In this document: positions 33,803-45,200 of the stretch, in pieces
How the letters are laid out: the number at the start of each line of letters is the position of its first letter
Numbering within the stretch: position 1 is the first letter of the stretch
Assembly: GCA_002786025.1 (NCBI GenBank)
Contig: NHNW01000009.1
Location: 316,376-380,375, forward strand
Direction of reading: 5' to 3'
Source of the DNA: Zasmidium citrigriseum
Lineage: Eukaryota; Ascomycota; Dothideomycetes; Mycosphaerellales; Mycosphaerellaceae
Length of the DNA: 64,000 nt
The notes under the pieces: generated by a model
What the model was told of the DNA's origin: nothing
What the model saw: the letters and a program-made list of their open reading frames with translations, nothing else
Databases searched by the model: none
Program-made: the position numbers and the translations under genes

Positions 33803-35494
33803 TTATGAGGCTGTGGACTTCGTCTCAATGTGTGCGACCATTCCTTCTCCTGCGGTCTTCTCCAGATCTGGTCCTCCCGATCCTAGAGTGTCACCAGCCC
33901 CAACAGCGCCGAACAGAACGTCCATCTCTTCTAAGCTCAGTCCCTTCGTCTCTGGCACGAAGAAATACACGAAGGGGATCGACAGCGTGATGAAGCTGGC
34001 GAAGACGAAGTACGTCCCGTAGCCAATATCGCTGATCATGTACGGCACGCTCCTGGCAATGACAAAGTTCAGCAGCCAGTGCGTGGCCGTACAAATCGCC
34101 ATGCCAATGCCTCTGATTCGGAGTGGGAAGATCTCGGCGCAGTAGATCCAAGGGATGCCGGCGTAAGAGAAGCAGAAGCCCACGGCAAAGACGTATATGA
34201 AGACTGCTGCAGCATATCCTCCAGCGCTGAGGTGGGCGGCTGATGTTGTAGGTGCGGCGATTTTGACATAGGCTCCGAGGAACCACATCGCGAACCCCAT
34301 CACGATGGAGCCGCCGATGAGCATCTTTGTTCGACCAACTTTGTCCACGACGAAGTACATGGCGATGATGACGGCGACCAGACGAACGATGCCGTAGATT
34401 CCGGTGGCGTAGAGGCCGGTGTTGGAGCCCGTCAAGCCGATGCTCTTGAAGATTCTCGGCGAGTAGTAGTTGATTGCATTCGAGCCGGCCTGAATGATTC
34501 ACCGTCAGCAGTCATCTCCGAGCTTATTTGCGAGGACTTACCATTTGCATGAAGATAAACATTACAACGCCGATGGCGATCCGGTTGCGATGTCCCTTAC
34601 GAGCCATCTCTTTGACTTGGGCTTTGATACCCCTGCCAGGCTCCAGACGTCGCTCTTCTTCAATCTGGTCGAGCACATGTGTAATTTCCTCTTGCAAGTA
34701 TGGATGATCCTCTTGCAGATTTCGAAGTCTTGCAAGACCGGCGATGGCTTCCTCTCGAGAGCAGACACGAGCCAGCCAGCGGGGAGACTCTGGCACGAAG
34801 AACATGCCAATGATGAGCAAGCCTCCTGGGATGAGCTGCACAGCAAAAGGAGTGATCCATTGCGAAGCATTGCTGGGCATATTCTGGCTGACTCCGTAAC
34901 AAATCCAGAAGCCAATACATGTTCCTGTCTGGACGCTGACTTCATAAAGTCCGACGAGACGGCCACGGATCGCGGGAGGTGCGAGCTCTGCGACGTAGAG
35001 TGGAACGAGACCACTGGCAGCACCGACGCCCTGAAAGATGGTCAATAATCGCCCTGATGTGAAACGATAGATGCAAGACCTACCAGCCCACCAATAGCTC
35101 GACCAACAAACATGACAGCTTCGATTCCAGTGCTGACCGTCTGCATAAGAGACCCAACACAGAACACAACACCAGCAATCATCAACGCAGGTCTCCTTCC
35201 AAGCTTATCTCCCAACGGAGCAGCAGCCAGCGCCCCAAAGAAACATCCAGCCTGCAACAAGGAGACAATATTCGCCGCGAAACTGTCCTCTCTCCCCTCC
35301 GAAGCACCAGTCAAACCAAAGTCCCTCTGGAAAGGCTTCAAAGTAATCGTCGTTCCAATAAAAGCCAGATCATATCCAAAAATAAAAGCCCCCATAGAAG
35401 CAACAAGAGCAATGGCGTAGATTCGGAAGTTGTAGACTTCTTGCGGCGCTGGGACGCTCATCGTGACGACGGGGCCGTGTCGTGCGGGTGCCAT
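33803..35494 (-). CDS. MFS sugar-porter family transporter (quinate/sugar permease type)
   Basis: Exons 35494-35084, 35030-34542 and 34489-33803 join in frame to 528 residues; the introns are 53 and 52 bp. Signatures of the sugar porter family are present: 'GYDLAFIGTTITLKPFQRDFG', 'GDKLGRRPALM' between helices 2 and 3, 'FFVPESPRWLA', 'AGSNAINYYSPRIFK' (made by the second splice), 'DKVGRTKML' and the final 'FFVPETKGLSLEEMD'. Twelve membrane helices are expected, at the plasma membrane. Sequence style is nearest to fungal quinate and related permeases, but substrates in this family cannot be read from sequence. Its stop lies 26 bp from that of the regulator, so the two converge. Confidence 0.9.
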
Positions 35495-35998
35495 CGTTGG
35501 TGAATGAAACAGCCAAGAAGAAGAAGATGTCGGCAGAGTTCGAACGGTGAGCTTAGATGCTTCTTGGGTTGAGCTTATATCTGTCCCCAGCAGCATGGCT
35601 GCCATGCGGAGACCCCGTGGCACAGTGCGGGGAGCATGGCGTGAACGGTGTGTCGATCGAGGTGGAGGAACGTGGAAGGATGCGGCGTGGTACACTTTGG
35701 TGGGACTGAACGGGGAGAGAGATGCCGTGGCACGACACATGCCATGGGAGTCGGGGCGAAGACGCTTCTGATCAGAGCCGTGTCATAGCCTGGTGAGTGG
35801 GTCGGACTCGGACGACAAGCGTTGCAGATGATTGACGAAGAAACGACATGGCCGCAATTGCGATAAGATGGCCGGCACAGCTCCATCACACCGCAGGCAA
35901 TTCGATCGCATTCTCAATCGCCCAGACGGCTTCCCAAGCAAATTCAAGAACTGAACCTGGCGCCAACATCAGCATAGCCGTCTGCAACCACTCTCATA
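35495..35998. promoter_or_regulatory. Bidirectional promoter, MFS transporter and PrpF-type gene
   Basis: A 504-bp divergent spacer. 'ctcggacgac' and neighbouring CGG triplets near 35805 could bind a zinc-cluster factor; this is inference only. Confidence 0.35.
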
Positions 35999-37257
35999 AT
36001 GCCCTCATTCCTAACCAACACAATCCCCTCCAATCCCCCACCCTCCACAACAGCAACGAGACACACCCTCCCAGCAGTATGGATGCGCGCCGGAACCTCC
36101 AAAGGCCTCTACATCCACCTCCACGACCTCCCCCAGCACCAATCCTCCTGGACGCCCATCCTCCTCAAAGCCCTAGGTTCCTACGACTCCGACCCACGAC
36201 AGCTAAACGGGATCGGAGGAGCGACATCGACAACATCCAAGATCGCCGTGGTGTCCAGATCGAAACGGCAAGGTATTGATGTGGAGTATACGTTTGTGCA
36301 GTGTGCGGTTGGGAGTGCGAGGTTGGATTTTAGCGGGAATTGCGGGAATATTGCTAGTGGAGTTGCGCCGTTTGCTGTTGATGAGGGGTTGGTCGGGGTG
36401 AAGCCTGGTCAGCGAGAAGTGTGTTCGACTTTCCTGTTCTTGGAGAAGATGATTGTTGATGATCTTGACAGGTTTCCGTCCGAGTTTCCAACACAAATAC
36501 CTCGTCGACGCTGATATCGACCATCTTGGTCGACAGCTCTGGCCACTTCAAAGAGGACGGCGACTATAAGATTCCGGGCGTCCTGTCGCCCGGCAGCCCG
36601 GTGAAGATGGCCTTTGTGAAGCCAGCTGGCAGCATGACCGGGACGATATTGCCATCTGGGTCTCCGAGTAACGTTCTCAGCATCCCATCCAAGGAAGGTT
36701 CTCTATCGGTCCTCGTCTCCGCGGTCGATGCAGCCAACCCCTTCGTCTTTGTCGATGGCCCCGATTTACCGGACTGGTACAAGCAAAAGGGATCCTCAGA
36801 CCAGGCATCGTTGAACCTCATCGAATCCATTCGTCGACGAGGGGCAGTCCTCATGGGTCTCGCACAAGACGAGGAGCAGGCGGCGTTAACAAGGGGAACG
36901 CCCAAAATCGCTGTGCTCTCGTCGTCTCAAAACAAGAGCGGTCGGATAGAAGTGACGTCGTTCAGCATGGGCAAAGTCCACAGCAGTCTACAACTCACAG
37001 GGGCGGTATGTTTGGCGAGTGCAGCGTGCATCGATGGGACGATCGCGAACAAGATTCGATTGCGTGGTAGTTCACAAGAGAGGCTTTCGAGGAGAGACTC
37101 GCCGCACGACATCACGATCCAGACCGTAGGGATTCGGCACGCGGGAGGTGATATGGATGTTGACGTACGCCTCAGTGGCGATGGGACGATAGAAGATGTG
37201 ACAGTCTTGCGAACAGCGAGAAGACTGTTTGAAGGAAGGGTGCACTACCTCATGTGA
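35999..37257 (+). CDS. PrpF-type aconitate/methylaconitate isomerase
   Basis: Exons 35999-36418 and 36472-37257 join in frame to 401 residues over a 53-bp GTGTGT/GACAG intron. Family motifs are 'PAVWMRAGTSKGLYI' at the N-terminus, 'NGIGGATSTTSKIAVVS', 'SGNCGNIASGVAPFAVDEGL' and 'FVKPAGSMTGTILPSG', as in PrpF proteins with the diaminopimelate-epimerase-like fold. Bacterial PrpF isomerises 2-methylaconitate in propionate breakdown; fungal relatives include the aconitate delta-isomerase Adi1 of the Ustilago itaconate pathway. The active-site Lys/Ser region 'RAGTSKG' is intact. Likely cytosolic, acting on an aconitate-like tricarboxylate. Confidence 0.88.
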
Positions 37258-37343
37258 GCCAATCATGGATGCTCATAGATTCTGATAGAGATACACATTA
37301 CCAGTGTTAGATCTATCTCTAGCTACATACTCGCGCTAGGCAT

Positions 37344-38619
37344 CTACACGCCCATCTTCATGATGAAGTCCTGGATATAATGGTATGCCTCAACAGCAGT
37401 GTAGTGCAAGTTCAAGCCATGACCCGTCGTAGGGGCCAAGTATGTGCCGGTCTTGTTAGTCATGGGATAGAGCATCGTCAAAGCCGCCTGCGCAAGGTTG
37501 GTAGGGTACGAGCAGTTTCCAAAGCAGAAAGGCAGGTCATTCGCTCCATTGACGACGGCAACTGGCTTAGTCCAGTTCAGGGCTGGCCCGGTGACAGCAG
37601 TCGTCGTGAAAAGCTCGCCAAGAGTCACGGTTCCCTTGGTGGCGTCTGCGAGGCTGAGCATGGCGGGATCGAAGTTGGGAGCGCGGAAGAAGCCGATCTG
37701 GGTGGAGATGGGGGTGGAGGCGACGAGGTAGCCGTTCGACAGCTCGGAGAAGCGGTATGGCTGGGTCTGAGAGGCGATCGCAAAGTTGTTGCCCTGGAGG
37801 AAGGTGGGCATGGCGGTCGAGTTCGTTGAGAAACCAGTCAGGATTGCGGCGTCTATACGAGGCGCGTCAGCAATGAATTTTGTCGGGGTCAAGAGGATGC
37901 TTACCAAGAGAACTTGGGTAGTTCGCCGTAATAGCCTGCGTGATGATACTCCCGAAGGAGTGTCCAGCGCCAATGACCTTGGAAAAGGTCATGTTGCTGA
38001 ATTGACCTTGGCGGAGCATCTTGGCCAAGTTGTTGGCAATCTCGACCTCGATAGGAGACTGCACAGTCAAAAAGTCGGGCTTGGGAGACTTTCCAACACC
38101 CAGACGGTCGTAAAAGAACGTAGCATAGTTGTACTGCGCAGCAACATCGACATAGCTGTATCCGGGAGCGAAGTCCCAGTATGTGTGATCGAATCCAATA
38201 CCGTGCGTCAACAACTGTACACCCTTGACGCCAGTTCCATCCGTTGCATTTGCGGGCATGCACAGCTTGGCATACATGTCGTAGGTGGCATTGACGCTCT
38301 GCATGCCGTCCATGATCATCTCCATCGCATTGCTACCGGGAGTAATGGATTCCAGAAGTGTCTCGGTCACTTGGCTCTGGTTCTTTGGCATCGGGTACTT
38401 GAACTTGATGTTCTTCGAAGTGCTGGCGTGAACAGGCACGTATCCAGAGACGCAGACGGCGAGGCCACCTGTGGCCGGCTGTACAGTCGCATTGTTGAAG
38501 CCAGAGGTGCTTGGTGGTTGCACTCCAGCTGGGACGGCACCTCCAGGGTTCGAAGGAAGAAGAGACTGCGACTGGGCGGCGACAGAAGCCGCAAAGGCGA
38601 GGATAGCCGTTCTCTGCAT
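37344..38619 (-). CDS. Secreted alpha/beta hydrolase
   Basis: Exons 38619-37905 and 37852-37344 join in frame to 407 residues; the intron is 52 bp (GTAAGC/TATAG). The ATG at 38619 gives a clean signal peptide ('MQRTAILAFAASVAAQSQ'); an upstream in-frame ATG at 38634 would weaken it. The fold shows 'LLTHGIGFDHTYWDF' (oxyanion region), 'YDRLGVGKS', the nucleophile elbow 'GAGHSFGS' (Ser) and a C-terminal 'TTGHGLNLHY' supplying the His. Six or more NxS/T sites fit a secreted glycoprotein. The substrate, probably an ester or lactone, cannot be deduced. Its stop lies 87 bp from that of the PrpF-type gene (convergent). Confidence 0.85.
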
Positions 38620-39408
38620 GGCGGTGAAACACAAAAAGAGGCCGAATGGAAAATGTTACACAGGAAAGGAGAGAGAAGAACGAGTGCAGTACCGTACCGG
38701 ATCCATATACTTGACCTGCCGAACCGCTCTTCTCCGCGGCACCATTCGGCAGCGGATGATGTCAAGCGAGTCCGCGAGTCCCATATCAAACTTCCAAATA
38801 GTGAAGAAGACGGCGCTGTTTGGTTAGCTGGGAGTGTGCGAACTGGCCGAAGCTTGAAGAAATGACGTCGCTGAGGGATCGGCGACGAGGTAAAATCTCA
38901 AATCTTCTCTCTGTAATCTGCGGAGTTCAGCCTTGCGAACGCGTCGTACGGTGGCTTCTCAATCCGTGTTCGTAAAGACACGCCCGAAGGATGGATTGCA
39001 CATGCAGGACATGATGTCCAGCTCCCGACTGTGCATCGGACCGTCGGGCTGGTGATGGAGAGTGTTGTTGACGATGGCGGAGATGACAGTCTGCTTCCGC
39101 GAGAGCTCCGCTATTTGAGATGGCTTGGTTCGGCGGGTTGGTCCGCTCCAGACATTTCCCGATCAAGGAGCAACAGTGCCGATTGACTTTGGCTACTGTG
39201 ATGTGCCTTGCATATGTCGGATGACTGCCGAAGGCTTTTTCTCGTCAACACTAGGAGAAAGTTCCTAGTTCAAAACATCACCGCCGAACACATGTTGCGC
39301 AGACTTCTTCCTCATACTCAACTCTGCGGATGATGTGCAGACTACAATTGTTCAAGGGATCTTCGCCCGCATTCGACTTGAATCGCTCCAGTTCTAGGTT
39401 GGTGGCTT
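38620..39408. other. Intergenic region
   Basis: About 790 bp between two minus-strand genes. No gene recognised on either strand. Confidence 0.45.
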
Positions 39409-41544
39409 CTATGACAAAGCGATGTCCTGAGCCTCGCCAGCACGACCATCCGAGATCAGCTCACCATACATGCCACCAGCAACATAGCACTCTCCAAGTA
39501 ACTCAAATTCATTGTCTTCTCCGGTTGGCCGCAACACGAAAGGCACCTTCCCGCCTTGCAGAAGCCAGACCTGGTCGCCCTCTCTCGCATAGTCCGGACA
39601 GAGTCCAACAAGATGGTTGTCGGTGCCGAAGACGAGACGATGCGAGAGAGTGTCGAGCGACAAATCGTTGAAAGCGATCAGTGATCGAAGTAGTCGGTCT
39701 TTCTTCGCACTTGCCTCGCCGCCCGGTGCGTTCTGGTCTTCTTCCAGAATGTCCATAGTATTCATGAGTTCTCCAGGCAGAGGCACTACATGTGTATGTC
39801 TCAAGCGGTCAGTGGCTCTGAGGATGGTGGTCATCAGCACGCGTGAATCGGGACCTGCCTCCGTCAAGCCCTGCACGATATTGAGCATTGTCCATGCATG
39901 GAATTGTGCTTGGGTAGGAGTCATGTGATGAAAATCAGGAGGCGGCGTCGATGCCCGTAATGTAAGCATTGAAATCATGTCATGTACTCGCTGCGTCCTG
40001 GTAGGATCGTCACTTCCTGAGGTGTCCGGCATGGCACACCATTCCAGGAGGAAAGCGAGAAGCCGTGCTCGGTCGACAAAGCTCTCGCTGGTTGAGTGGC
40101 ATTGCGTGAGGGTGCTGCAGTACCTTCCCGACAGTAGCAGCATGCGACCAGAAACAATTGGCCGCAAATCCTGTTGGTCGCATTCAGCCGCCGCATCGAA
40201 TCCGGTGTATTGTTTCCTAAAGTTGGCCCGACTGTGGAGATGCATGAGTGATGATACCGCAGGTTCGACGGTGAAATCCGGGACCCAGGAAGGGAGACCT
40301 TGACCATCAGTGTCCAGCAGTCTTCGGCCTCGGCTATGCCATACCCAAGAGAAGAGACTGAGGTACGGTAAGCTTGTCAGACACAATTCAGCCACTGTCA
40401 TGTACACCTCTACGGCAGGCTTGGTGTAGTCTGGCACGATGAGTGGATCGACATTATCCTTGCGTCCGGAGTCTGTCATGCCCAAAACAGCGTACACTTT
40501 ATCTCGAGGGTCTGTTGCGGCTTGCATCATGCCCTGGGTGATCATGTACTCCAGATGAGCGACTCGCATGGACTGCTCATCTTGAGCACCGTAGACCTTG
40601 CCCAAGAACTCGGACAAGAGTTCTGACTGGGGTCCGCCGTGTCGGTAAGAATGGATCAAAGCCTCCAGCTTGATTAGTCGGTCTCCAAAATTGGAAGCAC
40701 TCACATGGTGTCGCTGGGCAACGGCTTCCAGATGCACTTTCAAGCCTGGGGCGTCTTCCACGACTCTGGCAATGCTGATGAGCCGGAATAGCTCTAGCGC
40801 CATGTTTCCGCATAGCGCAACACAGTCCTGAGCCAAGACGACTTCTTGTAGAATCCATGCCCGGTAAAACCATCTGGTTTGATGGTAGAACTTCATCAGA
40901 TCCACCTGTTTCTGGGCGTTGATCCTGAGGCCAAGGCAGTTGACCGAAAGGTCTTCGAATGAAGTGTCAATTTCAAGGGAGTAGGAGCCATCGTGAGATT
41001 TCCGGTAAGCCTCGACTCGTTCCATCAATACACGATGAAAGAAGATGTGCGATGCCGGCGGCATGGTATTTTGACCTAGCCAGGCGACCACTCTGACAGC
41101 CCGACTGTAGATGTCTCCCATCAGCTGGACTTGCTGTTTCCGCTCTTCGAGGTTGCTCTGGTCGATGCATATGAAGTCGATCCATATGTACTGAGTGTCG
41201 TTCAACGGCCATTTGCCCTTCTCGAGCTTGCCGATCGATTCAAGTGCTTCGTGGAGATTGCGGCCGATTCTCAAGTTTTCTGCAGGCTGATTTAGCTCCC
41301 CTTCACAGTTGACAGCCCTTATAGAGATCTTGACATCGAAGTCCGCGCTGTAGGCACTCGCCTCGTCTTCGGCGTCTGTCGGGGCGCCCCAGGTATACGA
41401 GAGAGCCAGGTACGGAGGACAGCCATTCTCGAGATCGAAAGTTTGAAGAGTCAGTATCTGATCTTTGGTGGTCGAGTCTTCTTTCGGCGACGTGGGAAGG
41501 CTGAGCAGCCGCAAAGAGGTGCGTGTGGCAAGGTCAGAGTACAT
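39409..41544 (-). CDS. HET-domain protein (second copy type)
   Basis: A single-exon gene of 711 residues. The HET domain begins near residue 45 with 'YLALSYTWGA', continues with 'QYIWIDFICIDQSNLEERKQQVQLMGDIYSRA' near 118 and 'RWFYRAWILQEVVLAQD' near 215. Downstream are 'ATDPRDKVYAVLGMTDS' and 'VPDYTKPAVEVYMTVAELCL', the standard extension of large HET proteins. A C-terminal 'GTDNHLVGLCPDYAREGDQVWLLQGGKVPFVLR' block resembles the beta-rich end found in many of them. It differs clearly in sequence from the HET protein at 19380-21563. Role: a cell-death or self/non-self recognition component; partner unknown. Confidence 0.93.
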   Translation of the reverse strand: MYSDLATRTSLRLLSLPTSPKEDSTTKDQILTLQTFDLENGCPPYLALSYTWGAPTDAEDEASAYSADFDVKISIRAVNCEGELNQPAENLRIGRNLHEALESIGKLEKGKWPLNDTQYIWIDFICIDQSNLEERKQQVQLMGDIYSRAVRVVAWLGQNTMPPASHIFFHRVLMERVEAYRKSHDGSYSLEIDTSFEDLSVNCLGLRINAQKQVDLMKFYHQTRWFYRAWILQEVVLAQDCVALCGNMALELFRLISIARVVEDAPGLKVHLEAVAQRHHVSASNFGDRLIKLEALIHSYRHGGPQSELLSEFLGKVYGAQDEQSMRVAHLEYMITQGMMQAATDPRDKVYAVLGMTDSGRKDNVDPLIVPDYTKPAVEVYMTVAELCLTSLPYLSLFSWVWHSRGRRLLDTDGQGLPSWVPDFTVEPAVSSLMHLHSRANFRKQYTGFDAAAECDQQDLRPIVSGRMLLLSGRYCSTLTQCHSTSESFVDRARLLAFLLEWCAMPDTSGSDDPTRTQRVHDMISMLTLRASTPPPDFHHMTPTQAQFHAWTMLNIVQGLTEAGPDSRVLMTTILRATDRLRHTHVVPLPGELMNTMDILEEDQNAPGGEASAKKDRLLRSLIAFNDLSLDTLSHRLVFGTDNHLVGLCPDYAREGDQVWLLQGGKVPFVLRPTGEDNEFELLGECYVAGGMYGELISDGRAGEAQDIALS

Positions 41545-42215
41545 TGTCAGCTTCAGACAGAGTCAGAAACAGGCGAGGAGTGGAAGCTGTATGGGGTCAT
41601 TAAAGACAGGACGAGAGCCAGAGTAAGGCTTGAAATGCGTCTGTGACAGCCAGGACCGTCGCAGTGGCAAACTGTTGATACACTCGCTCAACTTGGGCAG
41701 GACTCTTTGGACAATTGCGGCATTCTCGGGTAGCTGATGTGGGCAAGGGCGGCTTGAAGACTCTCTAATTTTGAGAAGAAGTCCAGCCTTGGAACATCAT
41801 GTGATTGCTGTATGCATGAGTGCGTGTAGCCGCCGTGGCTGCATTCGAGCCCCCACGCCGGCCAGGTCCATCTTAACCGATGCGGCGTCGGATACGGAGG
41901 TCATCGAATGTTTGACTTATGGGCAACAAGAGCTCATGCTCTAAGCATAACAGTGATGAGCAGGATGAGATTGGGAATGTGTATTTGGTGGAGGGCCGTG
42001 GTGCGGAGAGGAGGAAGTGAGGTCGGGTGCACGGATTCTCGGCAGGGCGGACCGAGCTCCGGCCCCACCGATTAGCCGAGCGGCGCGTCCAGGCGCGTCT
42101 CCCAAACAACATCGAATAAGCGACGACGACAACGACAATCACAGCGACATCTCTACACCGAAACCTCGAACTCACCGGGCAATGTGTCGCTGCGGACAGA
42201 TTCAATTCTTACGCC
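41545..42215. promoter_or_regulatory. Divergent upstream region, HET gene and DNA2
   Basis: 671 bp with no gene. The 3' end has a purine-poor CGACGACAACGAC tract before the DNA2 start. Confidence 0.4.
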
Positions 42216-45200
42216 ATGGCTGCCCGCACCAAGAGCTTCTTTGATCAGGATCACACGCGAAAGGTAGCCTACCCGCCCATTTCCCCTCAATGCCGCCTAC
42301 TAATACGACGACAGCCTCGACCCGGCCAATGGAGCAGACGACAACACGATAGACCCTCCCTGAACGAGTCGCCCGCCATTGCTCCTCCGCCCAAGCCTCC
42401 GATCCCCGCCACATCACAAGCAAAATCGAAACTCCAGGCCTTCCAATTTGTGGCCGGCGAGTCCGGCGAATTCAGCAAAGAGTCTCCATCTGCGGCGAAG
42501 GAGGACACGGGAGACGGCAGCGGCAGCGGTATCTCCTCAGCCCAGTCGAGTAACACGAGCAAGACTCCCCAAATACCGCATGCGAACACGTTCCCGTGCA
42601 CTCCGGGTGCTCGCCTACCTCTCGAGGATCTGATTGGCAACTGTGACGAAACTATACAGAAAGAGCCTGTACACGAGTCTCCGGAAGAGCACATTGGCTG
42701 GGTTCCGAATAGCTCCTCTGACGCACTCACCCCAAACCGGAGGAAGAGAAAGCGCGCGAAGAGCTCGTCCCCCTCGTGCCCGAACACCTCGTCTCAAGAC
42801 CGAGCGTCGGGCTTCTTTGGGGCCGATGCAGCACCATCGACAGCGAAGCGGACACCAGCCGCAGATCCAGCAACAGACTTGTGGCAGAAATATGCCAATG
42901 GCAGGCAAGGCGGAGAGATGCTGAACATCCCAGAAATCGGCAACCTCTTTCAAGGCTCACCAAAGCCCTTGGAAACCCCGGTCAAAGGAGGGCCTTTGCG
43001 ACGATGGGCGAGTACCGGGAACGACTGGCCCAGCACCAAGAATAAGAAGAGATGCACAAGCACGCGACAGAGCATCAACGTTTGGCAGGATCAGACAGCA
43101 GCTGAATCAGGCGGGAAGAGCAAGGTTGCGACCATGGTGCAGAAGATTCAGGAGACTTTGGCCTCACAGAAGCTCGAACAAGCACAGGCAAAAGCAGCAG
43201 CGAAGATTGCAGATGCGCCCTCAAGTTCGAGTCCTCTCCCAGACGTTGGTGCTGAGGTTTTCCCGACTCCAGCTGCTGCTGCGAGCCCATTACAGACACG
43301 ACAGCCAAACGTCAAGAGCCCGCTCCGGAACGTGCAGGCACAGCCTCGAGTCGCAGATGCGAGGCCACCCTCTCAACGACAGCAATTTAGGCCTACCCAG
43401 TCAGGCGGTTTGCGTTTTGACTCGACACGCCCCGTGGGAGACCCCTTGAATCCTGGCAGCGCGGGAGCATATCATCTGCAAAGCAAGGCTCCACTGCCCG
43501 CGTACAAGCGACCTTCAATCACAAGACCTCCTAGTCAGCCCAAGGTACAGCAGGTGATAGCACCACCTCCTGTGTCCCATGCGAACAAGGATCTCGACGA
43601 ATTCGGAGACGATGCGTTCGACTTGACTGCCGATGATCTGGATGAGCTCCTTTCCCAAGCCCCAGTAGGGAATCAAAACTTGTACGACATACCTCAACAC
43701 CCAAATCCCCCGCCACAACAAGATGTCTCCGTGGTTCAAAGGCCTCCTCCTCGAGCACCAGCAGAGACAATCACAATCGATGACGATGACGAGTTCGGTG
43801 GCGACGATATTGATGAGGATTCATTTGTGCAGGCCGAGTTTAGCGCGACACAAGCGCCAAGGGTTAGTCGTTCCTGACAATTTACCACATGTTTTACGGA
43901 ATAGATAGCTTATGAGTATGTAGATGTCTCCCCGAAAGCGAAGCCCACGAAAGAAGCAAAGCCCATGCAAGACTCCGTCCTCCACGAATGTTTCAAGCGC
44001 CCCTCAACTCCAGCGATACGTGGTCAATCAGATCATAGACGGCGAATACACAAATGACAAAGGTAGACGGTGTCCTGAGAAAGTAGTTCTGGCCGATAAT
44101 TGGAAGAGCACTAAGACGACCGCCATCACATTGCGTGGGTCATGGATGAGCACGCCCCTTTGCAAAGGCAATGTCATTCACATTGCACGACTTCGCCGTT
44201 CTGAGGATCTGTACACACTGGAGCGGACTCCCCTTGGCCAAATCACCATTGATGATAACGAGGGCAGCCCACTCCTGATCGTGCACCCGGACCACATGCT
44301 CTCGGCTACCACAGTGGCTGACTCATTTGATTGCATCCGAAAGGCAGTACTTCAGGATCGCATCAAAGCCACAGGCGAGACCAGCAAGGCGATGGTATAC
44401 GGCAAGATCCTACACGAGATTTTTCAGCAAGCACTCTCGGCCAATCAATGGGATGATAGCTTCGTCTCATCTTTGGTCGATAGAACGATTCAAGCGCATG
44501 TTGAGGGTCTCTGGGAGCTGGGCATGGCTGATACAAATCTTGCCGCCGAAGAGATCAAAGCCAAGATGGGCGAACTGGCAGCCTGGGCAGGCGTGTTTGT
44601 CCGAGATCAACCCAGCGACGTCTCACTGGTCGATGACAAACAGGGCGAGAAGGTATGGATGTCCATCAGCAAGCTCATCGCCATTGAAGAGCACATCTGG
44701 AGTCCACAATTCGGTCTGAAAGGAAACGTCGACGCTACGATACAGACGACGCTGGTAGATAATCCGAAGGAGCCCGGCAAGAAGCTCGTCGTTCCATTCG
44801 AGGTCAAGACTGGTCGAACTACGCAGAGTCCAGCACACCGAGCACAGACCGCGCTCTACACGCTCTTGCTGTCTGATCGATATGATGTCGCTGTCGAAGC
44901 GGGTATACTGTACTACCTAGAAAGCTCATCAATGTCGCGCATCGCGCCGCCGATCAGAGAAGTACGACAGATGGTCCAGCAGCGCAATCGGTTAGCCAGC
45001 TACATCTTCCGAGCAAGGCACCCGCCAAAGCCATCTCAGGGAGCAGATGGAGACGTGCAGTTGTCCGGTGCTGCCTTCCCTCAATCTCAGGAAATTGAAG
45101 AATCAGGCCTTCCGACCTTGCTGAAGAATCCATACAAGTGCGGTCGATGCTACGCTCAACAATCGTGCTTCACCTTCCATGCCCTGGTCGAAAACGGCTC

